A DNA stretch of 9,443 nt. Source: an uncultured Clostridia bacterium (GTDB lineage Bacteria > Bacillota > Clostridia > Peptostreptococcales > Acidaminobacteraceae). Shown in pieces: positions 1 through 6,693 of this stretch (positions are counted from its first letter, which is position 1; the number at the start of each line of letters is the position of its first letter). The stretch spans positions 1 through 9,443 of the forward strand of contig CALFKA010000010.1 in the NCBI GenBank assembly GCA_937880545.1, written 5' to 3'. Both the position numbers and the translations under genes were made by a program. The notes beneath the pieces were generated by a model. The model had not been told where the DNA came from, did not search any database, and saw only the letters and a list, made by a program, of their open reading frames with translations.

Positions 1-45
1 CCACCGAGATCTACACTCTTTCCCTACACGACGCTCTTCCGATCT
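1..45 (+). other. Illumina TruSeq P5-side adapter (artefact)
   Basis: The first 45 bases match the 3' part of the Illumina universal adapter, ending in the familiar ACGCTCTTCCGATCT. They are library sequence, not genome. The junction falls inside phnJ, and translation through it adds the residues DRKSVV to the protein, a well-known adapter-derived tail. Genomic sequence begins at about position 46. Confidence 0.98.
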
Positions 46-449
46 CTCGACTCGACTCTTCGCAAAGGCTCTGGCATAGGAACCTGCAGAACCAATATCT
101 GCTCCTTCGTGAGAGGTCGTTCGGGAATACGGTGGCGAGACTGAATCAACGTAGCTTCTTCCGTCTTGTCCGTCTCGGGTACTCCGGTCGTTTTATAGAC
201 AAGCTTTTTAATGTTGACGGCATTGACACTCTCATCTGTCCCCTGGTCAATCACTTTCAGGATGTCGTTTCGAGTTATCAGCGATAGGGTGATCTGAAGC
301 CCTCCGGTCCCCCAGCCTCTAGCTATAGGCATCTCACGGGAAGCAAAAGGAATCTGATAACCCGGGATGCATATTGCTTTTAAGATGGAGCGTCTGATCT
401 CCCTTTTGGAAGCTTCATCAAAGAAAGCGAAATTAAAGCGGGGATTCAT
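46..449 (-). CDS. phnJ: PhnJ, C-P lyase catalytic subunit, 3' part missing
   Basis: PhnJ is the radical-SAM subunit that cleaves the carbon-phosphorus bond of ribosyl phosphonates, giving the hydrocarbon and 5-phosphoribosyl 1,2-cyclic phosphate. About 134 of the family's roughly 280 residues are present. From memory of E. coli PhnJ the match is close: the N-terminal NFAFFDE, the IPGYQIPF stretch, REMP, GWGTGG, LKVIDQG, NAV and RHRIPE are all there. Gly30 in IPGY aligns with Gly32 of E. coli, the reported glycyl-radical residue. The Fe-S cysteines and the catalytic cysteine lie in the missing C-terminal half, so activity cannot be judged. The ATG at 449 overlaps the phnI stop as ATGA, with AAGGAG about 7 nt upstream. 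The truncation is caused by the adapter, not by mutation. Confidence 0.96.
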
Positions 450-1519
450 TTGCTCTCCTTTCGAACTCCATCGAGTTCCGCCTGAAATGTGACATAGTGG
501 GGAAGTTTCAGGTGAGAAATGAACCCTGTTGCCTCGACACTGTCGATATGCAAAAGCACGAACTCTTCCTGATGCGTAGGCACTTCACTGGGGTGTTCCA
601 GACAGTTGTCGAGGATGCTCATGGCGATCGCTTTCGATTCGTTCTGACCGAAGCAGATGCCATAGCCGATCTCAAAGCGCATCTCTCGGCTTTTGTCTTC
701 TCTTTCAATGAAGGTCGGGATGATGCTCTCCACCTCCGTGACTTCGATATCTCCGATACTGTAGCCGTCGTCCTCATCCTTTTCATCCATGGGATTGGCA
801 ATACTGACCGGAAGCCGTCCCACCCGCAGTTCTCCTACCGTGGGATGGACAGAACCAAATCCGCGAAGAGAGGCATAACCAAGTGCCGTCACAGCGCCGG
901 TCTGTCCGCGGGTGAGTACCTGCAGTCGTTGCGAGCGGCTGCTCGGGAAAGTAAGGCTTACTTTCGTCACATCATCCGGTTCTTCTTCTGATACGGGATA
1001 CTCCACCATCATTTTCTGCGCTCGAAGATAGTCGAGCACTTTGGGAAATTGCAGTTCACTTTCTTCATGCATTTCTAATTCATCCCACTTTTCCACGACC
1101 TGTCGGATCGCTTCTTTATCAAAATATTCTTCATCTAACAGGCGATGCGTATAGTCCCGGCTGGCGCCTAACAGCTGTCCCCCGGGAATATCCTTAAAGC
1201 TCGCCGAAATGCGACGATGGATACGCATCTCTTCACTCTTGATTTCGAGTGAATAGTGCTTTCTAGGGAGGGTGGACCGGTAGGCACGCAACAAAAAGAC
1301 GCATTCCTCCGGCGAACCTTCTCCTTGGCAGATGGAGAGCGCAGCGAGATCTTCATCATATAGGCTTGCTTCACTCATCACCTGATCGACCAAGCTCTTC
1401 ATCGACGACTTTACTTCCTCCGCCTTGAGGATGACGCCACCCTTGAACTGTTCATAGCGAACTTTTTCAATGGAAGCCTCGATTGCTTCTCTTCCGCCCT
1501 TTACCGTGACATATGCCAT
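446..1519 (-). CDS. phnI: PhnI, C-P lyase core complex subunit
   Basis: PhnI is a core subunit of the C-P lyase complex. With PhnG, PhnH and PhnL it is needed to attach the phosphonate to ribose by displacing adenine from ATP, and it has nucleosidase activity on its own in E. coli. The 357 residues fit the usual length (about 354). Conserved family blocks include VKGG near the N-terminus, FLLRAYR at about 75-81, KDIPGGQLLG at 109-118, DYTHRLLD at 122-129, and the C-terminal HLKLPHYVTFQAEL starting near 336. The start is the ATG at 1519, which shares one base with the phnH stop (TAATG). A GAGAGGAT ribosome-binding site lies upstream. The tight overlap implies translational coupling within phnGHIJ. 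No defects are seen. Confidence 0.97.
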   Translation of the reverse strand: MAYVTVKGGREAIEASIEKVRYEQFKGGVILKAEEVKSSMKSLVDQVMSEASLYDEDLAALSICQGEGSPEECVFLLRAYRSTLPRKHYSLEIKSEEMRIHRRISASFKDIPGGQLLGASRDYTHRLLDEEYFDKEAIRQVVEKWDELEMHEESELQFPKVLDYLRAQKMMVEYPVSEEEPDDVTKVSLTFPSSRSQRLQVLTRGQTGAVTALGYASLRGFGSVHPTVGELRVGRLPVSIANPMDEKDEDDGYSIGDIEVTEVESIIPTFIEREDKSREMRFEIGYGICFGQNESKAIAMSILDNCLEHPSEVPTHQEEFVLLHIDSVEATGFISHLKLPHYVTFQAELDGVRKESK

Positions 1520-2100
1520 TAGCTTATCCTCTCCATTTTCGTCGTTCGGGGCAGGGCCATCAGCTGTCCCTGCTTGTCCAGTAGAAGAAGATCAAATCCT
1601 TTGGGATAATCACTATTGTTCTCTTGGCGTTGTTTGACAAATGTCTCGTGCAGCGGGATCTCTCTCTCCTTCGCAACTTTCATCCCCGGACCGGTGAGTC
1701 TGTATGTATCTCCCGTGAAACTTTCGACTTCCAGGATGATCATCGCTCCCAGATGAGGATCGATCAGGTCTCCCGTAGAGACATTCTTAAACACGCTTAC
1801 TTTTTCCTCTTCACTGCTGGCCAGGGGAAGAAAGACAAACCGCGCTTCTTCTAATGGCGACCATTTGGCAAAAGTCAGCTCTCGTAAAAACTGTTGGGAA
1901 GGGCTTTCCGTTTCCGGAAGATAAAAGCTTGTTTCGCTGTCGAGAAGAGTCCAGGCGAGTAGCAGCGTCCCCGGAAGAAGACCTGCGCTTTCTTCTAATT
2001 TCTCAATTTCACTACTAACGCTTACGATCTCTCCGGGATAACTAAAGGCCTGAACCACTTTTCTAAAACCGGCTGCAATATCGTGAATCGCATCAAACAT
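1519..2100 (-). CDS. phnH: PhnH, C-P lyase core complex subunit
   Basis: PhnH is a small structural subunit of the PhnGHIJ core complex; its own catalytic role is not established. The 193 residues match the family length (194 in E. coli). Recognisable features are the N-terminal region with FRKVVQAFSYPGEIV (about residues 12-26), the RLTGPGM block in the second half, and the C-terminal LMALPRTTKME, which parallels LLAIPRTT of the E. coli protein. The ATG at 2100 overlaps the phnG stop (TGATG), so translation is probably coupled. The identity rests on both sequence and the fixed G-H-I-J order. The gene appears intact. Confidence 0.95.
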   Translation of the reverse strand: MFDAIHDIAAGFRKVVQAFSYPGEIVSVSSEIEKLEESAGLLPGTLLLAWTLLDSETSFYLPETESPSQQFLRELTFAKWSPLEEARFVFLPLASSEEEKVSVFKNVSTGDLIDPHLGAMIILEVESFTGDTYRLTGPGMKVAKEREIPLHETFVKQRQENNSDYPKGFDLLLLDKQGQLMALPRTTKMERIS

Positions 2101-2534
2101 CAGCTCTTTACCTCTTCTTCCATCGTTTCAAAATGAACTCGGCTCACAAGAACTTTTGCACTTTCTCGAAGTCTCTGTTCTTTTTGACGCTGCATTTCTT
2201 CATAGATGCTGTTTTCCAGTTCACTTATCAGGGGGCTGTCGGCATTGAAGCAGGCATCGATCACAGCGAGCATCCTGGCTTCTTCCATCCGGTCTCCTCG
2301 AATAATGCCAAGACCTAAGCTTCCGTTTAGCCTCACACGGCACTCACTCACAAGCACTTCTCCTAAATAGAAGAGATGATGCCTGGCCGTTTCTCGCATC
2401 TTCATCATGACAAGCGCGTGGTGCGGTTCTTCGAGCATGAGGACTGAGTGCGATCTTACAATCTTTTCCTCCAACCTCTGAAGAAATTCTTTTTCTGCAT
2501 GCACGAGCGTGTGTGTTCGTGTTCTTCGGTTCAT
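2100..2534 (-). CDS. phnG: PhnG, C-P lyase core complex subunit
   Basis: PhnG is a small subunit of the C-P lyase core and acts with PhnH, PhnI and PhnL in forming the ribosyl phosphonate. I place the start at the ATG at 2534 (protein MNRRTRTHTL...), giving 144 residues. A reading frame from a GTG at 2549 would swallow the GGAGG ribosome-binding site that sits 5-6 nt before the ATG, so the longer start is unlikely. Family-like features are the basic N-terminus, the EPHHALVMMKMRE block (about residues 40-52), FYLGEVLVSECRVRL, and the LGLGIIRGDRMEEA segment, which resembles the G-x-(G/S)-Y-V-x-G-D segment of other PhnG proteins. It is the first gene of the tightly overlapping phnGHIJ run and follows phnF in the same direction. 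Confidence 0.93.
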   Translation of the reverse strand: MNRRTRTHTLVHAEKEFLQRLEEKIVRSHSVLMLEEPHHALVMMKMRETARHHLFYLGEVLVSECRVRLNGSLGLGIIRGDRMEEARMLAVIDACFNADSPLISELENSIYEEMQRQKEQRLRESAKVLVSRVHFETMEEEVKS

Positions 2535-2554
2535 GATTCCTCCTAACACTGCCG

Positions 2555-2598
2555 AGTATATCTTGGCGCCATGTTAAGTTTCTTAATGGGACGTTAAG
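2555..2598 (-). promoter_or_regulatory. Putative phnG promoter with triple TTAA half-site operator
   Basis: Read on the minus strand, a TATACT -10-like box lies at 2555-2560, about 20 nt before the phnG ATG. Directly upstream, at 2572-2598, are three TTAA-centred half-sites in alternating orientation: CTTAACG, TTAAG and CTTAACA. Two of them form the perfect palindrome TTAAG-AAA-CTTAA. The outer two are 20 bp apart, close to two helical turns. There is no good -35 hexamer, which fits a promoter needing an activator. Candidates are a PhoP-type response regulator (TTAACA-like repeats in Bacillota) or PhnF. The site and its regulator are inferences. Confidence 0.5.
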
Positions 2599-2620
2599 GA
2601 TTGATATTTTCTGTGTAAAT

Positions 2621-2639
2621 AAAAAAAGACCCGAAGGTC
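2621..2639 (-). terminator. Weak intrinsic terminator overlapping the phnF stop
   Basis: On the minus strand GACC-TTCG-GGTC forms a 4-bp stem with a stable TTCG tetraloop, followed immediately by seven T residues. The hairpin overlaps the phnF stop codon. It may separate phnF from phnG or only reduce read-through, since the stem is short. The presence of a promoter-like region just downstream supports two partly independent transcripts. Confidence 0.55.
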
Positions 2640-3330
2640 AGAGGCGATACGTGAAGTAATCTCCTCGGTATAGCACCTTGGAAAACTCCAAAATTTCTCC
2701 GCTCTCCTGTACGCGCCACACCCCCTCATAGAGGAGAATCGGTACCAGCACGGGGCAGTTCAAAAGCGCTCTCTCTTCGCTTCCTCCCATCATGGTCTGG
2801 AGGGTTCCCTCTTCAAAAGAAAAATCCCTATATCCTTTCTCCTGATAATACTCCTGCATACTCTTCACATGTAAGCCGTCAACTTCAATGGAAGGAAATC
2901 GCTGGCCACTTACATAAGAGATATGAAGGGCTACAGGAACCTCTCCCAGCGTCCTTCTCCTATCTATGCGGTAGATGGGTTCCTCCGGAGGGATCTCCAA
3001 TCGTGAAGAGAGCAAAGGATCACGCGAATGTGGATATACCCCCAGGTTTTCCGTCTGTACGTCAACTCCCTGCGAGTGCATTTTGTCAGTAAAGCCCGCA
3101 CTTCCCGTCAGGTCAAGATCTATCTTTTTGTCGATCACCCTGATAAAATGGCCTATACCGGGTCTCTTCTCAACATAACCCATTTCTGAGAGCCACTCGT
3201 AAGCTTTGCGAACTTCATGACGGCTCACACCGTACTTGTAGCTCATCTCACTTTCGCTGGGTAGCTTTTGATTGTCTCTGTAGGATCTTTGATTGATATC
3301 TCTGAGAATATCGTCCAGAATGTTTCGCAT
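2638..3330 (-). CDS. phnF: PhnF-like GntR/HutC-family transcriptional regulator
   Basis: This is a GntR-family repressor of the HutC subgroup. The N-terminal winged helix-turn-helix spans about residues 1-64, with KLPSESEMSYKYGVSRHEVRKA as its recognition region and GYVEKRPGIGHFI as the wing. It is followed by a UTRA effector-binding domain from about 75 to the end, visible in EPIYRIDRRRT, the HISYVSGQRFP stretch, and the final FSKVLYRGDYFTYRL. I place the start at the ATG at 3330 (MRNILDDI..., 230 residues), because AGGAGG lies 5-6 nt before it; in-frame codons further upstream would bury that site. Its position directly before phnG, as in E. coli phnF-phnG, makes PhnF the best name. The ligand is unknown and is presumably a phosphonate or a pathway intermediate. 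Confidence 0.9.
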   Translation of the reverse strand: MRNILDDILRDINQRSYRDNQKLPSESEMSYKYGVSRHEVRKAYEWLSEMGYVEKRPGIGHFIRVIDKKIDLDLTGSAGFTDKMHSQGVDVQTENLGVYPHSRDPLLSSRLEIPPEEPIYRIDRRRTLGEVPVALHISYVSGQRFPSIEVDGLHVKSMQEYYQEKGYRDFSFEEGTLQTMMGGSEERALLNCPVLVPILLYEGVWRVQESGEILEFSKVLYRGDYFTYRL

Positions 3331-3373
3331 ATTTCCTCCTGACATCAGCATACCAAGCGGAAGAAAACAGAGG

Positions 3374-3400
3374 ATTATACCAGTATTAACGAAAGGTTAA
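3374..3400 (-). promoter_or_regulatory. Putative phnF promoter and TTAAC-N5-GTTAA operator
   Basis: On the minus strand a perfect extended -10 (TGG then TATAAT) occupies 3374-3379 (the TATAAT), about 44 nt before the phnF ATG. Overlapping the -35 zone is the inverted repeat TTAAC-GAAAG-GTTAA at 3386-3400. Its half-sites resemble those before phnG. The element sits in the intergenic region shared with the divergent flavin reductase gene and could control both. It may be a PhnF self-operator or a PhoP-type box. No convincing plus-strand -35/-10 pair was found. Confidence 0.55.
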
Positions 3401-3427
3401 TTCTGAACACCGAAATAGGAGGCAATG

Positions 3428-3922
3428 ATGAAAAAAATCAACATAAAAGAAGCAAAATTCAACCCCTTTACACTTCTCAGTGACGACTGGGGTCTGATCA
3501 CCGTGTGTAGCGGAGATCAAGAAAATGCTATGACGATCAGCTGGGGAGGGTTTGGTCATCTCTGGAATCAGGACGTCCTGTACCTGTTTGTCCGGCCACA
3601 GCGTCATACGTATGCCATGCTGGATGAGTCGGTTGTGGCGGTGACGTTTTTAGAACCCGGCCACAGAAAAGCTCTGGGATATCTTGGAAGCGCGTCCGGT
3701 GCGAGCGAAGATAAGATCAGCCAATGCGGGCTGCATGCAATACGAGATGAAAAGGGGTTGTATTTCGAAGAATCGGCCTTTCTTTTTACCGGAGAAATCC
3801 TCTACAGAGAATCACTCAAAGAAGATGCTTTTTTGGATCCATCTCTCGTCAAGACCTTTTACGAAAAAGGAGATTTCAGCGAACTCATCGTCTTTTCCGT
3901 CAAAGAGGTTCACGTCAAATAG
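3428..3922 (+). CDS. Flavin reductase / flavoredoxin-like FMN-binding protein
   Basis: The protein (164 residues) belongs to the flavin-reductase-like FMN-binding split-barrel family, which binds FMN and passes electrons from NAD(P)H or a ferredoxin-like donor to other proteins or to free flavin. Signature parts are the N-terminal strand with WGLITVCSG, the NAMTISWGGFG block at about residues 33-43, and the FVRPQRHTY motif at 54-62, which in relatives contacts the flavin phosphate. AGGAGG at 3417-3422 precedes two adjacent ATGs (3425 and 3428). I prefer 3428 because its spacing of 5 nt is better, but the first cannot be excluded. It is transcribed divergently from phnF and ends 4 bp from the convergent PHP gene. 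The physiological partner is unknown. Confidence 0.85.
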   Translation: MKKINIKEAKFNPFTLLSDDWGLITVCSGDQENAMTISWGGFGHLWNQDVLYLFVRPQRHTYAMLDESVVAVTFLEPGHRKALGYLGSASGASEDKISQCGLHAIRDEKGLYFEESAFLFTGEILYRESLKEDAFLDPSLVKTFYEKGDFSELIVFSVKEVHVK

Positions 3923-3926
3923 CCTC

Positions 3927-4781
3927 TTAAAGACGGAAAAACCCGCCTTTTACGGGAACCCAGGGGCTCAGATAGCCCCCTGTCCTTCCCTCCGGTCCAT
4001 ACCGTCCGTGATCATCGCTGCCTCCGGTTACGGGCATCCTCAGCGAATCAATCATGCGCCTATCTTCCAGGGTGTGAGTAGGATGATTTCTCTCCACGCC
4101 ATCAATCATTGAGACATACTTACTCAGTTCTTTCATTAAACCGGATTCTCCTGGATGCGCCAAAACGGCAAGTCCGCCGTCGGCATGTACCGCTTCAACA
4201 GCATCTCTCCAGTCGACGTATTCGATGTCTTCTGAGCAGATCCCCTCTCCCTTAAAGTGCCTGCGATAAAACGAGCCGTTGATTCCGTCGGCGATCCCCT
4301 GCTCCGTCAACATCTGGACGATGTGCTGCTTATAGATGACACCAGAGTGCGCAGACAGTTCTCTGACTCTTTTTTCATCTATCGAAAAACCTGCAGTAGA
4401 AAGGATATCGAGTTGGCGCAGACTTCTCTGCATTCTTTTTTCAAGCGTCGGACTCACAAGTTCACTGATTGTTTTTCCTTCTCCGTCGAACCCATATCCC
4501 AGGATATGGACTTTTTTCCCCGTTTCCTTATCCATGGCGCTGATCTCAACTCCTCGTAAACAGAGGATGTGATACATCTCAGAGTACTCTTCCACCACCT
4601 GCCAATGATCCACTCGATCGTGATCGGTGATGCTCACAAGATGAATTCCATTTTCTTTCGCCATCAAAAACACCTCTTCCAAACTCCTGGAAGAATCCGA
4701 GTGATTTGAATGGAGATGGAGATCCGCTCGGATGGGAGCATCCATTTTATTAAGTTCTATCAGGTCAAGAGGCCGGTACAT
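3927..4781 (-). CDS. PHP-domain phosphoesterase, possibly PhnPP-like
   Basis: This is a PHP-family metal-dependent phosphoesterase (284 residues). Metal ligands are visible in order: HLH at residues 22-24, TDHD at 52-55, His59, Glu79 in GVEIS, His92 in KVHILGY, His209 in LAHPG, and SDDHG at 255-259. This is the trinuclear-type set. The PHP family includes nucleoside 3',5'-bisphosphate phosphatases and the cyclic phosphodiesterase PhnPP described from Eggerthella lenta, which opens and dephosphorylates 5-phosphoribosyl 1,2-cyclic phosphate, the C-P lyase product. Because it lies one gene away from a phn operon on the same strand, a PhnPP-like role is plausible, but this is inference. The ATG at 4781 lies 7 nt after AAGGAG. 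The ATG at 4787 is only 1-2 nt from it and is less likely. Confidence 0.88.
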   Translation of the reverse strand: MYRPLDLIELNKMDAPIRADLHLHSNHSDSSRSLEEVFLMAKENGIHLVSITDHDRVDHWQVVEEYSEMYHILCLRGVEISAMDKETGKKVHILGYGFDGEGKTISELVSPTLEKRMQRSLRQLDILSTAGFSIDEKRVRELSAHSGVIYKQHIVQMLTEQGIADGINGSFYRRHFKGEGICSEDIEYVDWRDAVEAVHADGGLAVLAHPGESGLMKELSKYVSMIDGVERNHPTHTLEDRRMIDSLRMPVTGGSDDHGRYGPEGRTGGYLSPWVPVKGGFFRL

Positions 4782-4787
4782 ACACAT

Positions 4788-4926
4788 TCTCCTTCATTCG
4801 TTTCTTCAAGCAAAAGTTGCTGTTATCCCCTTTTATCTATTAGCTGATTCCATCTTAACGAGCGACAATCGTTCTCTTCAAGGCAATACATGTTAAATCC
4901 ATGTGACTTTTCGATGAAGAGAGCGC
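4788..4926. other. Intergenic region upstream of the PHP gene
   Basis: No gene is seen here. It should hold the promoter of the PHP gene on the minus strand, but no convincing -35/-10 pair stands out. It contains the inverted repeat ACATG-N7-CATGT at 4888-4904, whose spacer includes TTAAA, and an isolated CTTAACG at 4854-4860. The latter is identical to a half-site upstream of phnG. Both are candidate regulator-binding sites only. Confidence 0.4.
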
Positions 4927-4953
4927 AAAAAAGCCCGGATGAGTAATCCGGAC
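4927..4953 (-). terminator. Intrinsic terminator of the nqr operon
   Basis: On the minus strand GTCCGGAT, a 5-nt loop (TACTC) and ATCCGGGC form an 8-bp stem with one T-G wobble, followed directly by six T residues. It lies about 43 nt after the nqrF stop and ends the fabK-nqrBCDEF transcript. No further nqr or rnf gene follows. Confidence 0.9.
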
Positions 4954-4995
4954 TTCTCGGTTTGTCTAATGAAGACTTGGCACTTTTATCTCTTC

Positions 4996-6102
4996 TTACT
5001 CAAATTTGTCGTAGAAGATGCTCTCTTCCGGCATTCCCTTTTCTTTCAAAGTGGCGATGACAGCATCGATCATGGCGTTGTTGCCGCACAGATAGGCTTC
5101 CATATTGGAGGCGTCTTCGATGAACTGAGGAATCGTGTCTGTGACGCGGCCTCGAAGCCCGTCCCAATTGTCTGATTCTTCCGGTCGTGTCAGCGAGAAG
5201 TAGTACTCGATTTCCGGGATCTCTTTTTGAATCTCCAGCAACTCCTCCATCATATACAGGTCGGCTTTGTGCCGCGCACTGAAAAAGACGCGTGCCTTCC
5301 GGTGGATCTTGTGGTTTCGCATATAGCGCAAGATGCTCATGATGGGAGCAAGGCCTGTTCCGATGGCCGCCATCACCATCTCTTTATCAGTATCCTGATA
5401 GAAGAAGTGACCAAAAGGCCCAATGATCTCTAGATCATCGCCCTCTTTTAGATGGAAGTGGACATAGGTGGTGGCGATACCTTCCGGGATATAGCCGATG
5501 AAGAGTTCTAATTTGTCCTTGACATCGGGACTGGAACAGATGGAATAGGCTCGGTAGATTTCCTCATCGCTGTTTTCATACTCAGGCGCAAGGATCTGTA
5601 CGTATTGTCCTGCCTTAAATTCCATCGCATCTTCCGGGGCCAGCTGTAGCGTCAGATGCTTGATCTTATCCGTCACATCGACGATGGACTCGACCTTTGT
5701 GAAGTATTGTCTGAGCGAGAGATACTCTTCCGGAATCCCGATCTTCATGTCGCGCTTGACTTTGACCTGGCAGGTGAGACGCACGTGATTCTCGCGCTCT
5801 TTCGGCGTGATATGGGGCGCCTCTGTCGCTAAGAACTCGCCGCCACCTTCAAAAACCTGAGCGGTACAGTAGCCACATGTCCCCTTTCCACCACAGGCGG
5901 AGGGGATGAAGATGCCGTTATCGATCAGAGTGGAGAGAAGCGTCTCTCCGCCCTGCACTTCTAATACTTTGTCGTCATTGACGGTGATATTGCATTCACC
6001 GTAGTTGCCCACGGTGTTCTTGGCCACGCTCATCAGCAGAGCGAGTGTCCCGCCGATCCCCGAGAGGATACCGACACTTTGAAGGATTTCTACGTAGTCC
6101 AT
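4996..6102 (-). CDS. nqrF: NqrF-like NADH dehydrogenase subunit (2Fe-2S, FAD)
   Basis: NqrF is the electron entry subunit of Na+-NQR: it oxidises NADH through FAD and a 2Fe-2S cluster. In order, there is an N-terminal membrane helix (about residues 5-27). The plant-ferredoxin-type domain has Cys70, Cys76, Cys79 and Cys111. The FAD-binding barrel has RAYS at 184-187 and GPFGHFF at about 228-234. The NADH-binding domain has GTGLAP at 248-253 and the C-terminal FYDKFE. At 368 residues it is shorter than Vibrio NqrF (about 408), mainly because the insert before RAYS is missing. The usual CGPP near the C-terminus reads CGNN. The start ATG at 6102 has GGGAGG upstream. It is the last gene, 9 nt after nqrE. 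Confidence 0.93.
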   Translation of the reverse strand: MDYVEILQSVGILSGIGGTLALLMSVAKNTVGNYGECNITVNDDKVLEVQGGETLLSTLIDNGIFIPSACGGKGTCGYCTAQVFEGGGEFLATEAPHITPKERENHVRLTCQVKVKRDMKIGIPEEYLSLRQYFTKVESIVDVTDKIKHLTLQLAPEDAMEFKAGQYVQILAPEYENSDEEIYRAYSICSSPDVKDKLELFIGYIPEGIATTYVHFHLKEGDDLEIIGPFGHFFYQDTDKEMVMAAIGTGLAPIMSILRYMRNHKIHRKARVFFSARHKADLYMMEELLEIQKEIPEIEYYFSLTRPEESDNWDGLRGRVTDTIPQFIEDASNMEAYLCGNNAMIDAVIATLKEKGMPEESIFYDKFE

Positions 6103-6111
6103 GTTTCCTCC

Positions 6112-6693
6112 CTATGAGATATTGATGATGCCGCTGAAACCGATGAACGCCAGTGCCATCAGCCCTGTGGCGATGACGGCGATCCCGGCTCCTTTGAGCC
6201 CTTCCGGAACCGGTGCTTTTTCAATGCGCACCCGGATCCCGGCGAGCATGGCGATAGCCATCATCCAGCCAATGCCACTGCCGACGCCAAAGGCAATCGA
6301 CTGCAGGAAGCCATACTCACGGATGATCATAAACAGTGCCACGCCCAGGATGGCACAGTTGACGGTGATCAGGGGCAGAAAGATACCCAGCGCATAATAC
6401 AGACTGTCAAAGTAGCGCTCGATGATCATCTCAGAAAGCTGCACGATGGCGGCGATGACGATGATGAAGACGATAAAGCGGTAGACTTCCAGCCCTGCCG
6501 GGACGAGAATGTAGTGATAGACCAGCCAGTTGGCGGCCGATGTCACAGCCAACACGAAGGTAACCGCCTGACCCAGGTTGACGGAGGTGCGAATCTGGCT
6601 GCTGATGGCAAGGAAGGAACACATCCCCAGGAAATTGGCAAGGATCATATTATTGGTAAAGATCGATGCAAAGAAGATGACTAATGGACTCAT
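6112..6693 (-). CDS. nqrE: NqrE-like (RnfA-family) membrane subunit
   Basis: NqrE is a small integral membrane subunit (193 residues, about six helices) that forms a pseudo-symmetric pair with NqrD and carries part of the ion and electron path. Matching blocks to Vibrio NqrE, recalled from memory, include NFLGMCSFLA, YYALGIFLPLITVNCAILG, VGSGIGWMMAI, LAGIR and the C-terminal GLMALAFIGFSG. Cys25 and Cys113 correspond to the cysteines that in NqrD/NqrE hold the intramembrane iron site. The family also includes RnfA, and the sequence looks closer to NqrE. The ATG at 6693 overlaps the nqrD stop (ATGA), with AAGGAGG upstream. Confidence 0.94.
   Translation of the reverse strand: MSPLVIFFASIFTNNMILANFLGMCSFLAISSQIRTSVNLGQAVTFVLAVTSAANWLVYHYILVPAGLEVYRFIVFIIVIAAIVQLSEMIIERYFDSLYYALGIFLPLITVNCAILGVALFMIIREYGFLQSIAFGVGSGIGWMMAIAMLAGIRVRIEKAPVPEGLKGAGIAVIATGLMALAFIGFSGIINIS

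Noticed and set aside
497..991. Long plus-strand open frame of 164 codons opposite phnI
   Set aside because: It lies wholly antisense to phnI, has no recognisable motif, and no ribosome-binding site supports it; phnI is strongly conserved.
2535..2549. Longer phnG start at a GTG at 2549
   Set aside because: The added codons contain the GGAGG ribosome-binding site for the ATG at 2534.
3331..3351. Longer phnF start upstream of 3330
   Set aside because: The added codons contain the AGGAGG site that is well spaced for the ATG at 3330.
3903..3928. Hairpin AAGAGG ... CCTCTT at the convergent gene ends as a terminator
   Set aside because: The stem is only 6 bp with a 14-nt loop and has no T-tract on either strand, so chance is as likely.
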